Source: Candidatus Roseilinea mizusawaensis
GTDB taxonomy: Bacteria > Chloroflexota > Anaerolineae > J036 > Brachytrichaceae
Length of the DNA stretch: 64,000 nucleotides
NCBI GenBank assembly: GCA_016841965.1
Contig: JAEANN010000059.1
Span: 33,204 to 97,203 of the forward strand
Direction of reading: 5' to 3'
In this document: piece by piece, positions 1 through 8,536 of the stretch
Numbering within the stretch: the first letter of the stretch is position 1
Layout: each line of letters starts with the position of its first letter
Made by a program: the position numbers and the translations under genes
The notes under the pieces: model-generated
What the model saw: only the letters and a program-made list of their open reading frames with translations
The model's database searches: none
What the model was told of the DNA's origin: nothing

Positions 1-1056
1 CACCACTGCCGCCAGCCCTTCCGGCACTGCCGCTACGGCCAGGCTGACCGCCAGAATGAAGAAGTCGGTGATCGCCTTTGAGTAAGTGGCCAGATAGACG
101 GCAACCCCCTGTGTGACAATCACCCCCAGGTCGGTGTTGCGCGCTACTTCGATCACGAACACCAGCGCGCACAGCACGAGCGCAATCAGGCTCAAGGTTT
201 TGCCCAGTTGGTTGAGGCGCTTTTGCAGGGGCGTGCTTTCCTCTTCGATCTCGCCCAGCATTTTGGCGATCATGCCGATCTCGGTGCGCTGGCCGGTTGC
301 GGTCACGATGCCTTTGCCGCGCCCGTAAGTCACGACGGTGCTGCTGAACGCCGTGTTGAGCCGGTCGCCGATTGGCGCGCCGGCTTCGATCACGCGATCG
401 GCGCGTTTGGCCACCGGCTCGCTTTCGCCGGTCAGCGCCGACTCGTTGATTTGCAAGTTGAATGACTCGGTTAGTCGTATGTCCGCCGGCACATAGTTGC
501 CGGCTTCCAGAAACACAATGTCGCCCGGCGCCACCTCTCGCGCCGGCACTTTGACCCGCTTGCCGTCGCGCAGCACAAAGGCGTCCGGCGCAGCCATCTT
601 CTTCAGCGCTTCCAGCGCCTGATCGGCCTTGCGCTCTTGCACCAAACCGATGATCGCGTTGAGAATGACGATCGCCATGATGGCCACTGCTTCCAGCGTG
701 TCGCCTAACAGGGCAGACACGAGCGAAGCCACGATCAACAGCAGCACCACAAAGTCCTTGAACTGGTCGATGAACAATCGCCACAGCGGCGTTCTGGACG
801 CCGCCGGCAACTCGTTGGGCCCATGAATCTCCAGACGCCGGCGCGCTTCCTGCTCGCTCAAGCCGGTTTCCAGATGCGCTTCGAGGTGTTGCACTGCCCA
901 GTCGATCGGCTGACTGTAAAACGCATCCGTTGCGTCATTGGCAGCGGCTGCTGGGGCAGCGGTTGCCGGGGCAGCGGCTGCCGGGGCAGCGGCTGCTGGG
1001 GCAGCGGCTGCCGGGGCAGCGGCTGTGGCAGTGGTAGAAGAGGAGATCGCAGACAT
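1..1056 (-). CDS. P-type cation-transporting ATPase (Ca2+-ATPase-like), N-terminal part; runs off the window
   Basis: Open frame from an ATG at 1056 to the window edge, so only the N-terminal ~352 residues are present. After an Ala/Pro-rich leader comes the cation-ATPase N-terminal domain, then two membrane segments (around 'VVLLLIVASLVSALLGD'), the actuator domain with its LTGES loop, two more membrane segments and the M4 motif PEGL at the very edge. The phosphorylated DKTGT motif would lie beyond base 1. The LTGES and PEGL motifs together with the domain order fit a P2-type pump such as a SERCA/PMR1-like Ca2+ exporter of the cytoplasmic membrane. The substrate is inferred, not proven. It is transcribed alone; the upstream translin-family gene ends 132 bases away on the same strand. 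No clear ribosome-binding site precedes the ATG. Confidence 0.9.
   Translation of the reverse strand, partial: MSAISSSTTATAAAPAAAAPAAAAPAAAAPATAAPAAAANDATDAFYSQPIDWAVQHLEAHLETGLSEQEARRRLEIHGPNELPAASRTPLWRLFIDQFKDFVVLLLIVASLVSALLGDTLEAVAIMAIVILNAIIGLVQERKADQALEALKKMAAPDAFVLRDGKRVKVPAREVAPGDIVFLEAGNYVPADIRLTESFNLQINESALTGESEPVAKRADRVIEAGAPIGDRLNTAFSSTVVTYGRGKGIVTATGQRTEIGMIAKMLGEIEEESTPLQKRLNQLGKTLSLIALVLCALVFVIEVARNTDLGVIVTQGVAVYLATYSKAITDFFILAVSLAVAAVPEGLAAVV
941..1030. repeat. 15-bp tandem repeat coding the Ala/Pro leader of the P-type ATPase
   Basis: About five and a half copies of a 15-base unit (gcagcggctgccggg with C/T variation) lie head to tail. On the minus strand each unit encodes five residues of Ala and Pro, giving an AAPAA-type linker at the pump's N-terminus. 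The reading frame is kept because the unit is a multiple of three, so copy number could change the linker length without breaking the gene. Confidence 0.9.
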
Positions 1057-1188
1057 GGTGACATCACGCGCCTATGCGCGAATCAGGGTTTAATGAATCA
1101 AGACTCAAAAGATTCAGTGTAGGGGCGGGGCGTTAACGCTGTATTAGCGCGAATGGCAGGCGGGCCATTGTGCCGGATGGTGGGGGCG

Positions 1189-1830
1189 TCAGGCTGTTTG
1201 CAGCTTTTCGCGCAAAGCATCGACCGCTGCTTTCAATTCGGCCTCGCGGAAACTGACGGTGACATCGCCGCGCGTGCGTTCGAGCACGCCGCGCACCATG
1301 TCGGTGTTGCGGCGCAGGTTGCCGGTGATGGCGTCGGGGAAGTCCATCGTGACCAGCAAATCGTAGATATCATCCATTGCGGCCAGCAGGCGTTCGCTCT
1401 CGGCATTGTGCCCGCCGCGAATCTTGTCCAGCGCACGCCGGCGCAATTCGCCGGCTGCCTCGGCCAGCCCGTTCAAGTAGGCCGCGTACTCGACGCCGAT
1501 ATCCTGCGGCAGGGGAAAATCGTTGCCTTGCGCCAGCGCCAGCGTGATATGCGCTTCGGCCAGTTCCTTCAGCGCATCCTGCGTGTAGCCGGTGAAATAC
1601 AGTTCGGGGTAGGGCTTCACCCTGGTGATCAGGTCGCCGGCGATCCGGCGCGCCTCGCCCAACAGACGCGCCGCTTCGTCCCATTCATCGCGGTGTGAGG
1701 CGCGGATCGACAACGAGCAATAGCGGATCAATTCGCGGGAGATGGTGACTGCCGCATCGCGCGCGGCAGTTTTGGCGACGAAGTCGGCGCGAATCTGCTC
1801 GCCGATTGTCTGCAAGGTCTGAGTGGTCAT
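1189..1830 (-). CDS. Translin family protein
   Basis: A 213-residue, all-helical protein. The central part has the translin-like pattern 'YFTGYTQDALKELAEAH' and the C-terminal part has 'DFPDAITGNLRRNTDMVR', matching the helical core used by translin/TRAX proteins to form octameric nucleic-acid-binding rings. Bacterial and archaeal members exist but have no settled function; RNA or DNA binding is the family expectation. I chose the ATG at 1830 because the next one upstream (1860) would overlap the kinase gene and adds only a poor leader. It lies 19 bases downstream of the kinase gene and is probably co-transcribed. The gene start sits in an inverted repeat (gcgggat ... atcccgc). Confidence 0.75.
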   Translation of the reverse strand: MTTQTLQTIGEQIRADFVAKTAARDAAVTISRELIRYCSLSIRASHRDEWDEAARLLGEARRIAGDLITRVKPYPELYFTGYTQDALKELAEAHITLALAQGNDFPLPQDIGVEYAAYLNGLAEAAGELRRRALDKIRGGHNAESERLLAAMDDIYDLLVTMDFPDAITGNLRRNTDMVRGVLERTRGDVTVSFREAELKAAVDALREKLQTA

Positions 1831-1849
1831 GCGGGATATTGTAGTCTTC

Positions 1850-2827
1850 TCATCCCGCATCTCGAACGACGGCCTGCCAGTTGCTATGGCCGGGGGTCAA
1901 GCGGCCGGCCTGCAACAAGCGGGCTGCTGCGACCGCGCCAATCACCGGCGCCTCCACCGCGCGCAACTCGGCCTGACCAATGTGCCGTTGAACTGCTTGG
2001 GCGAACAGCGCGCGATAGAAGGCGTTCTTGACCAGCAGGCTGCCGGTGTATGCCAGCACCAGCGGCGGTTTCAGTCCCACCCCGCGCATGCCGGTTGCCG
2101 CGCTGAGCGCCAGTTCGTCTGCGCCGGCGCGGGCGATGGACAGCGCCACTGCATCCCCGGCTTCGGCGCACGCCAACAGCACACGCGCCAGGGGCGCAAT
2201 CTCCGAGGGTTCCCAACGCCGGCTGTACAGGCGCACAATCAGCCCGTGCATATCCGGCAATTGCCAGTGCTCCAGCACGCGCGCCATCAGCGCCGTCTGA
2301 GGGCCGCGCCCGTCCTCTGCGCGTGCGATGTGGCGCAGTGTCTCATTGCCTAGCCAGTAGCCTCCGCCTTCATCACCCATCAAGTAGCCCCAGCCCGACG
2401 CACGGGTGACGCGCCCCTCGCGCGTGGCGGCCCATACAATCGTGCCGGTGCCGGCCACGATGCCCACCCCCTCTCCATTTGGGCACGCGGCGTAGATCGG
2501 CAACATGCCATCGTTGATGACCACGAACGAGCGCGCCCAGCGATGTTGCGCTGCCCATCCGCTCATCTTCGCAATCTCCTGTGGCGTGTCGGCCCCGCCG
2601 AACCCAAAGCCGGCGAAATCGACCGGCCGGCGTTCCAGCCCCGCCTGAGCGAACGCCTGCCCGATCGCCTCGTTCATGGCTTGCAACGCGCGTTCTTCAC
2701 CCACGTACTGATAGTTCGATGCGCCGGCGGCGCCGCTGCCGATCTCGCGCCCTTCCGCGTCCGCCAGGATCACGCGCGTTTTCGAGCCGCCGCTATCGAT
2801 GCCGAGCAACAGAGTGTTCTGGGTCAT
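1850..2827 (-). CDS. BadF/BadG/BcrA/BcrD-type ATPase, N-acetylglucosamine kinase-like
   Basis: A 325-residue protein of the actin-like ATPase fold. It starts 'LLLGIDSGGSKTRVILAD' (phosphate-1 loop DSGGSKT), has a central 'GIVAGTGTIVWA' phosphate-2 motif and a 'SGWGYLMGDEGGGYWLG' stretch that is typical of N-acetylglucosamine and N-acetylmuramate kinases of the BadF/BadG family. The likely role is phosphorylation of an amino sugar in the cytoplasm, for example from peptidoglycan recycling. The ATG at 2827 is preferred over 2845 because the family begins just before the LLLGIDSGG strand. It is divergent from tpiA with 88 bases between the starts and is followed closely by the translin gene. Confidence 0.85.
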   Translation of the reverse strand: MTQNTLLLGIDSGGSKTRVILADAEGREIGSGAAGASNYQYVGEERALQAMNEAIGQAFAQAGLERRPVDFAGFGFGGADTPQEIAKMSGWAAQHRWARSFVVINDGMLPIYAACPNGEGVGIVAGTGTIVWAATREGRVTRASGWGYLMGDEGGGYWLGNETLRHIARAEDGRGPQTALMARVLEHWQLPDMHGLIVRLYSRRWEPSEIAPLARVLLACAEAGDAVALSIARAGADELALSAATGMRGVGLKPPLVLAYTGSLLVKNAFYRALFAQAVQRHIGQAELRAVEAPVIGAVAAARLLQAGRLTPGHSNWQAVVRDAG

Positions 2828-2915
2828 GGCAGGCGTGATTATCATCTACAATCAAGCGGCGCGCGTCGCAGAGGCCCGCGCGGTCTGCAAACCCATCCCA
2901 TCACGGAGCAAAACC

Positions 2916-3665
2916 ATGAGAACACCTTTTATCGCCGGCAACTGGAAAATGAATAAGACCATTGCAGAAACCCAGGCGCTGATTGCAGAATTGCGCAGCG
3001 CGTTGCCGGTTGGCGAGTCGGTCGAAGTTGCAGTGTGCCCGCCGTTTGTGTCGCTGGCGGCAGCCAAGACTGCGCTGGCCGGCTCGACGATCAAGCTGGG
3101 CGCGCAAAATGCGCACCCCGAGCCAAAAGGCGCCTTCACCGGCGAAGTCTCGGTCAACATGTTGATCGGGCTGGTGGACTACGTCATCATTGGCCACTCC
3201 GAGCGCCGCCAGTTGTTCTGCGAGAGCGACGCCTTTGTCAACGCGAAGGTGCTGGCTGTGCTGGCTGCCGGCCTCAACCCCATCCTATGCATCGGCGAGA
3301 CGCTGGCTGAGAACGAAGCCGGGCACACCGAGGCAGTGCTAGAGCGCCAGGTGCGCGACGATCTGGTGAATGTGAGCGCCGCCGACGCCGCGCGGATCAC
3401 CATTGCCTACGAGCCGATCTGGGCCATCGGCACCGGCCGCGCCGCAACTGCCGCCGACGCGCAGAGCCGCATCGCCTTCATCCGCGCGCAGCTCCGCCAG
3501 AAGTACGGCGCCGTGGCAGACCAGATGCGCATCCAGTATGGCGGCAGCGTCACCGCTGCGAACGCCAAAGATATCCTGTCGCAGCCCGACATCGACGGCG
3601 CGCTGGTCGGCGGGGCCAGCCTCAAAGCCTCCGACTTTGCGGCGATCGTGGCTGCCGCCCGCTGA
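2916..3665 (+). CDS. tpiA: Triosephosphate isomerase
   Basis: Interconverts dihydroxyacetone phosphate and glyceraldehyde 3-phosphate in glycolysis. The 249-residue length is normal. The N-terminal 'FIAGNWKMNKT' holds the catalytic Lys11, 'IIGHSERR' holds the electrophilic His94, and 'AYEPIWAIGTGRAAT' holds the base Glu166 followed by the flexible lid. The C-terminal phosphate-binding 'YGGSV' and 'GALVGGASL' are present. The ATG at 2916 follows a cggagc ribosome site and gives the family's normal start; an upstream extension in frame has no homologous features. Confidence 0.97.
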   Translation: MRTPFIAGNWKMNKTIAETQALIAELRSALPVGESVEVAVCPPFVSLAAAKTALAGSTIKLGAQNAHPEPKGAFTGEVSVNMLIGLVDYVIIGHSERRQLFCESDAFVNAKVLAVLAAGLNPILCIGETLAENEAGHTEAVLERQVRDDLVNVSAADAARITIAYEPIWAIGTGRAATAADAQSRIAFIRAQLRQKYGAVADQMRIQYGGSVTAANAKDILSQPDIDGALVGGASLKASDFAAIVAAAR

Positions 3666-3683
3666 TGAATTCAAGATCGCCAC

Positions 3684-4430
3684 ATGCTTGTCAGCCTGCT
3701 CGCATTTCTGATTGCATTTGGCGCGCTGCTTGTGCTGGAGCGCGCGGCGCACCGCAAGCTGCAAGAGATTGCGCTGCTGCTCACCGGCCATGCGGATGTG
3801 GCGATCTACCTGTACTCCATACCGTTGTTGCCGGGTGTGGCGTTGCACGAACTCAGTCATGTGGCAATGGCGAAGCTGCTGGGTGTGCGCGTGCGTGCCA
3901 TGACGCTTTTTCCACAGCGCCAGCGCGGCGGCACGGTGCGACTAGGCTCCGTCGAAGTGCTGCGTTCGGACACCCTGCGCAGCGCCCTCATCGGCGCCGC
4001 GCCTCTCATCACCGGCCTGTTAGCGCTGGGTTTGATCGGCCTGCACGTGTTCGATGGATCGGCAGTCGCCGAGGCGCTCATGAGTGGCAACGTCGGCGCG
4101 ATCGTGGGCAGCATTGTGGCGACACTGCAAGCGCCCGACTCGTTGCTCTGGTTCTACATCGTGTTTGCCATCGCCAACAGCATGATGCCTTCGGCGTCGG
4201 ACACACAGTCCTGGCCGCCGGTGTTGGGATGCCTGGGCATTCTGACTGCAACGATTGTTTTGTTTGCTGTTGACCTTGCCCAGACGCTGGCGCCGGCAGT
4301 CGAGATGACATTGCGTTGGTTGGCGGCTGCGCTGTCTATCACTGCGTTCATCGATCTGGTGGTGATTGCGTTGCTTGCTTCAATCGCTGCGGTTGTGGCG
4401 CGCGCCACCGGCCGGCGGGTGGAATATTGA
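3684..4430 (+). CDS. Integral membrane protein with an HELSH zinc-protease-like motif (M50-like)
   Basis: A 248-residue protein with about six hydrophobic segments. The motif HELSH at residues 55-59 lies inside a membrane segment ('LLPGVALHELSHVAMAKLLG'), as in site-2-protease-type (M50) metalloproteases, where HExxH binds zinc within the membrane. A second ligand motif such as NxxPxxxxDG is not obvious, so it may be an M50 relative or a non-protease membrane protein of a similar fold. It starts 19 bases after tpiA and is probably in the same transcript. A function is not assigned. Confidence 0.6.
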   Translation: MLVSLLAFLIAFGALLVLERAAHRKLQEIALLLTGHADVAIYLYSIPLLPGVALHELSHVAMAKLLGVRVRAMTLFPQRQRGGTVRLGSVEVLRSDTLRSALIGAAPLITGLLALGLIGLHVFDGSAVAEALMSGNVGAIVGSIVATLQAPDSLLWFYIVFAIANSMMPSASDTQSWPPVLGCLGILTATIVLFAVDLAQTLAPAVEMTLRWLAAALSITAFIDLVVIALLASIAAVVARATGRRVEY

Positions 4431-4457
4431 GGCGCGCACACGCGCGCGCATCCTGAT

Positions 4458-5237
4458 ATGACATTCGACGATCTGCTATCGCTGGAAGTGAACTGTGAAG
4501 TCGTCGCCTCTGACACGGCGGCACTGGTATTGCTGGAGGCAGACGCCGGCCATGCAGCAAGCCTGACTCTGGCCGGCGCGTTGTGCCAGGCCGGCGACGC
4601 TCCGGCTGCCCTATCGCTTACACATGTGCCAGCGCCGGCCAGGCTGTATTTCGGCCTGCCAATTCTCACTGCGCCTTTTCCCATCCTGGCGCACTCCTTG
4701 ATGACCGAGCACAACACGCAGCTCGATCAGTTGTCATTGTTTGGCTGGATCGAAGACAACGCCATCCTGGAACCGCGCGCAGAAATGATCGGCCTGACGC
4801 CGCTGGGCGAGCAACCCGTGCTTTTCCTGCGCGATCTGGATCTGGATCGGCCTCCACAGGCTTGGCTGTGTGTGGGTCAGCCGGCTCGCTGGTTGCGCGT
4901 GTCCGGTGTGGCGCTGCTCGACCCAACCCATGCCGGCTCGCCTTTGCCGCTCGTCGGCGATGAAGCGGCCTTGGCTGCTCTGGCGTTTGTCTTGCCCTCC
5001 GAAGCCTCACAGTTCCTGGCCGGCCTGCGCGCGGCTGTGGCCGGTGGCGTTGCCTTGCGGGTTGCCTTGCGCCAGCGTCGCAAGACCAGCGCCCCCGCAT
5101 GGATGCGCCTGTGCGATGGCTGGCGCGTGCTGTCGCGCGCAGCGCCTTTTGCGCGGCTTGATCCAAGGTGTGAACCAGAGCGGATGCGCAGGCAGGTGGC
5201 GCAAACCTTTCGGCTGAGCCTGCCGCGCGCATGGTAG
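4458..5237 (+). CDS. Protein of unknown function
   Basis: A 259-residue soluble protein I do not recognise. It is rich in Ala and Leu, has no signal peptide or membrane segment, and ends in a basic stretch (residues ~210-255). It follows the HELSH membrane protein by 27 bases on the same strand, with similar codon use, so it is likely a real gene of the tpiA run. No catalytic motif was identified. Confidence 0.55.
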   Translation: MTFDDLLSLEVNCEVVASDTAALVLLEADAGHAASLTLAGALCQAGDAPAALSLTHVPAPARLYFGLPILTAPFPILAHSLMTEHNTQLDQLSLFGWIEDNAILEPRAEMIGLTPLGEQPVLFLRDLDLDRPPQAWLCVGQPARWLRVSGVALLDPTHAGSPLPLVGDEAALAALAFVLPSEASQFLAGLRAAVAGGVALRVALRQRRKTSAPAWMRLCDGWRVLSRAAPFARLDPRCEPERMRRQVAQTFRLSLPRAW

Positions 5238-5368
5238 GGCGGCCTGTCTGCTATCTATGGGCTGATTGTCAGCCGGCGCGCCCTGCTGTGTGTGCTCAGC
5301 CGGGGTAAGATTGATCCAATTGGAGGAGCCTGCCCGCTCGCCAGGCGCGACCTTGCGAGGGGGTGACC

Positions 5369-5782
5369 ATGGCAAGAGGTGATCGTATGCCGTTTAACCA
5401 GAATTACGACCCGAATCAATCTGCCCGGCCAAATATGAACCTTTTCATGTCGCTGGTCAATCGTTTGCGATTGACATGGCGGCTGATGCTCGATGGCCGT
5501 GTGCCGATTTTCCTGAAGGTGATTCCCTTTGCACCCATCGCCTACCTGCTGTGGCCGATCGACCTCTTGCCGGATCTCTTTCCCTTCCTCGGCCAGGTGG
5601 ATGATCTCGGCATGTTCATTGTGGGGATGGAAGCCTTCATCGCGCTAGCGCCCCGGCATGTCGTGCAAGAGCATCAGGCTGAACTCGAGGCTGGCAGCGC
5701 GGCGGGCAGTTCACGCCAGCAGGCCCGCCCGCGCCGAACCTCCAATGATGTGATTGATGGGGACTGGCGGCGTGTGAAGTAG
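5369..5782 (+). CDS. DUF1232 (YkvA-type) membrane-associated protein
   Basis: A 137-residue protein with the DUF1232 signature: 'IPFAPIAYLLWPIDLLPDLFPFLGQVDDLG' contains the conserved hydrophobic stretch, the 'P.DLIPD' type motif and the 'G..DD' turn. The function of the family is unknown. The C-terminus is a polar, basic tail. Start choice is uncertain. GTG at 5363, ATG at 5369 (after a gaggggg ribosome site) and ATG at 5387 (after aagaggtgat) are all possible; I took the ATG at 5369. Confidence 0.8.
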   Translation: MARGDRMPFNQNYDPNQSARPNMNLFMSLVNRLRLTWRLMLDGRVPIFLKVIPFAPIAYLLWPIDLLPDLFPFLGQVDDLGMFIVGMEAFIALAPRHVVQEHQAELEAGSAAGSSRQQARPRRTSNDVIDGDWRRVK

Positions 5783-5843
5783 CTGCGCATCCAACATCTT
5801 GTCCACTCGCCTGCCGGGTGTGATCTCGCAAGAAGGTGAGCCG

Positions 5844-7631
5844 TCACTCCATTTGATCGAAATGCCAGGGTAGGATTGCCCACGCGGCGCGCGATCCCAG
5901 CAGCCGGTTTGCAACTGTGAACCAGTCTGCGCGGATGGTGCCCGTGCGGATTGCATCGGCCAGCGATGAGAGGGAAAAGCGGGCCGGCAGGAGGGGTCTA
6001 CGAGGCGGGCCGACGATCACGGCGTGCACACACAGGTCTGACGGCAAGCCGGCCAGTTCGCGCGCCTTTTCCACGGCCCGGCTGAAGTCGCCCAACTCAT
6101 CCACCAGTTTCCGTTCCAGCGCCTGCCTGCCGGTCCATACGCGCCCGCCGGCCAGCGGCTCGATCTCGCCGGGATCGATCGCGCGGCCTGCCACTACAAC
6201 CTGTTTAAAGTCGTCGTAGGCGCGGCCAAGCGACCCCAGAATGGCGCTGCGTTCGTCATCGCTGAGCGGGGTAGATGCGCTCAACAGACCGGTGCGCCCA
6301 CCGCGTTGCAGCACGGTGCGATGCAAGTTCAGCCGCTCGTCTAGCCCCGCAGCGTTTGGGCGAAGCACGATCACGCCAATGCTGCCGGTGATCGTCAGCG
6401 ACTGGGCAATGATGGCGTTGGCCGGCGCAGACACGTAGTATCCCCCCGACGCCGCAGCGCCGCTCATGTAAGCCACCACGGGCTTTTTGATGCGCACCCG
6501 CTTCACCTCGCGCGCGATCAGGTCCGAGGCCAGCGCCGACCCGCCGCCAGAATCCACGTGTAGGATCACAGCCGCGATGCTGTCGTCCTGTTCGGCGTGG
6601 CGCAGCGCCTGGGCGATAGTGTCGGAGCCGGCCAGCCGCTCGCCAACGAATGGAATCGGAATGGGCAGCGGCAGGGGCAGCGATTGACTGCTGCCCTCGA
6701 CGATCAACCCTTCCACGCCGATCACCCCAACCACTTTGTCGGCATAGCGCCTGTAGGGGATGAGGATCGATTTCCTCACCTCGTTGTACAGGCCGATGAC
6801 GGGCCGTGTCGTGCCGCGTGACCTGGCGCGTGCCGGATCGTCGGGCGATTCAGCGCCCGCGCCCGGTGACAGCAATCCCTCCAGTTCGTCCTCGTACAGG
6901 GCGGCGTCCAGCAGGCCGCTCTCGACTGCGGCTCTGGCGCTCAGCGGGGCGCTGTTGATCAACATTTCCACGCGCGCTTCGCTGAGCCGGCGTCCCTCGG
7001 CGATGCCGCGCAATAGTTCGCGCCATGTGTCTTCCAGCAACCACTCAGCCTGCGCGCGCGATTCCTCGGAGAAATCAACGCGCGTGAATTGATCGCCGGC
7101 TGACTTGAACGGCGAGACATTAAACACATCCACGCTCAGGCCTACTTGCGCCAGCGCGTCCTTCAAGAACACATATTCCCGCCGCAGGCCCAGCACAGAC
7201 CACTCGGCGCTGGGGGGCATCACGATCTGGTCGCACGCGCTGGCCAGGTAATACTGAAAAGGCCCGAAGCCGGTGGCATAGGCGATGACGCGCTTGCCTT
7301 TCGCCCGCAAATCCAGCACTAGCTGGCGCAGGTTTTGATACACCGCTGCGCTGGCCGTACATCCGATGCGCAGCACAACGCCCTCAATGCGGGGGTCGAA
7401 GGCGATCTGGTCGAACAGCCGGCGCAGGTTGCTCACGGTTGTGGGCGGGGGCGGCAGGAAGAAGTGGGCGAACGGGATGTGGGGCCGGTAGGGAGGTAAT
7501 TCGCGGATCTCGCCGCTCAGGCTCAACACCACAAAGCGCGCCATTGGCCGGCGGCGCCGCAGCGCATTCGCCAGACCGATCTGTGCGCGCTCGATTGCTT
7601 CACGCACAGCAGCCACAAATTTCATTGCCAT
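5844..7631 (-). CDS. sppA: Signal peptide peptidase SppA, long (two-domain) S49 serine protease
   Basis: A 595-residue protein with two S49 protease-fold halves, like the 67-kDa E. coli enzyme. The catalytic lysine lies in the first half ('VSPFKSAGDQF', Lys176) and the nucleophilic serine in the second ('AYMSGAAASGGYYVSAPA', Ser395). Family knowledge says it cleaves leftover signal peptides at the membrane. No clear N-terminal membrane segment is visible; the start is basic ('LRRRR' at 24-28), so it may be peripheral. It lies 72 bases after ribF on the same strand and could belong to the end of the nusA operon. Two ATGs (7631 and 7625) are possible starts. Confidence 0.93.
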   Translation of the reverse strand: MAMKFVAAVREAIERAQIGLANALRRRRPMARFVVLSLSGEIRELPPYRPHIPFAHFFLPPPPTTVSNLRRLFDQIAFDPRIEGVVLRIGCTASAAVYQNLRQLVLDLRAKGKRVIAYATGFGPFQYYLASACDQIVMPPSAEWSVLGLRREYVFLKDALAQVGLSVDVFNVSPFKSAGDQFTRVDFSEESRAQAEWLLEDTWRELLRGIAEGRRLSEARVEMLINSAPLSARAAVESGLLDAALYEDELEGLLSPGAGAESPDDPARARSRGTTRPVIGLYNEVRKSILIPYRRYADKVVGVIGVEGLIVEGSSQSLPLPLPIPIPFVGERLAGSDTIAQALRHAEQDDSIAAVILHVDSGGGSALASDLIAREVKRVRIKKPVVAYMSGAAASGGYYVSAPANAIIAQSLTITGSIGVIVLRPNAAGLDERLNLHRTVLQRGGRTGLLSASTPLSDDERSAILGSLGRAYDDFKQVVVAGRAIDPGEIEPLAGGRVWTGRQALERKLVDELGDFSRAVEKARELAGLPSDLCVHAVIVGPPRRPLLPARFSLSSLADAIRTGTIRADWFTVANRLLGSRAAWAILPWHFDQME

Positions 7632-7703
7632 TTGCTCCTCTACGACGATGCAGTCCGCTCATTGCCTGTGCTTTCAACTTTAACCACGTTCAGCCGGCGC
7701 CCC

Positions 7704-8507
7704 TCAACTCACAAAATCAATCTCGACCCGCTCGCAAGGGGCAATCGGCTCGATCAGCCGGATGATACGCGCTGTGGCCGTGCGGCTGCTAGGTGATGCA
7801 CCATCGCTCGCCTGGCCCGGCTGATGAATACAGGTCAGGTCGGCTTGGTTTGGCGCGTTGCAAATCCAGACCGGGTAGATTCCGGGTGGGGGCAGGGCGT
7901 GGTGGGGTGGAACTTGCGCATGATGCGCGTCGAGCCGGTTTCCGATCACCCGGAATGGCCGGCCCAGGCAAAGGTTCACATCGCGCAGGTCGCCGCGCGC
8001 CAGCGACTGCCGGATGCGCGTGCTAGAGATGCGCTCTGGGCCGACGTTGACCGGCGGCAGCACATTCAGCTCGAACCCCCGCGCGCGGCCCAGTTCGGCC
8101 AGGTATTGCGCGTTGCCCTGGCGTTGCTTGCCCAGCGCGAAATCCGGCCCGATCCACAGGCTGACCATGCGCAGCCCGTCGATCATCTGCTGAATGAAGT
8201 CGGTGGCGCTGATTTGTTGCGTGCGCTCATTAAAAGGAAAGATGACCAGCGTATCGACGCCCAGGGCCTGCATTTGCTCTGCTTTCTCTTCCGGCGTGGT
8301 GAGATAGATTGCCGGAGCGCGCCCCAGAAAAATGCGCGGATGTGGATAGAACGTGACGACCACAGACTGCGCGCGTTGCGCGCGGGCCTGGTTGACCACT
8401 GCGTGGATCAGTTGTTGGTGGCCGAGGTGAACCCCGTCAAATGCTCCGACGGTGCAGATCGATGCGTTTGGCAAGCCGGGGTGAGACAGGGAATGCAGGA
8501 TGTGCAT
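7704..8507 (-). CDS. ribF: FAD synthetase (RibF-type) with a degenerate riboflavin kinase domain
   Basis: The N-terminal ~185 residues are a good nucleotidyltransferase domain. 'VGAFDGVHLGHQQLI' carries the HxGH motif, 'VVTFYPHPR' follows, and 'ISSTRIRQSLARGDL' is the ISSTxIR motif of FMN adenylyltransferases. The usual C-terminal kinase domain should begin after 'LGRPFRVIG' with a GFPTAN metal/ATP motif. Here the next 75 residues lack it ('NRLDAHHAQVPPHHALPPPG') and the protein is 267 rather than about 310 residues. FMN to FAD conversion is therefore supported, but riboflavin phosphorylation is not. It sits 29 bases after truB, in the usual position within the nusA-infB operon. Confidence 0.85.
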   Translation of the reverse strand: MHILHSLSHPGLPNASICTVGAFDGVHLGHQQLIHAVVNQARAQRAQSVVVTFYPHPRIFLGRAPAIYLTTPEEKAEQMQALGVDTLVIFPFNERTQQISATDFIQQMIDGLRMVSLWIGPDFALGKQRQGNAQYLAELGRARGFELNVLPPVNVGPERISSTRIRQSLARGDLRDVNLCLGRPFRVIGNRLDAHHAQVPPHHALPPPGIYPVWICNAPNQADLTCIHQPGQASDGASPSSRTATARIIRLIEPIAPCERVEIDFVS

Positions 8508-8536
8508 AGCGCGAGGGAAGGATGGCCTGCACGGGG

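Noticed and set aside
941..1030. Regular repeats considered as a CRISPR array
   Set aside because: Units are 15 bases, contiguous without spacers, and code an Ala/Pro linker.
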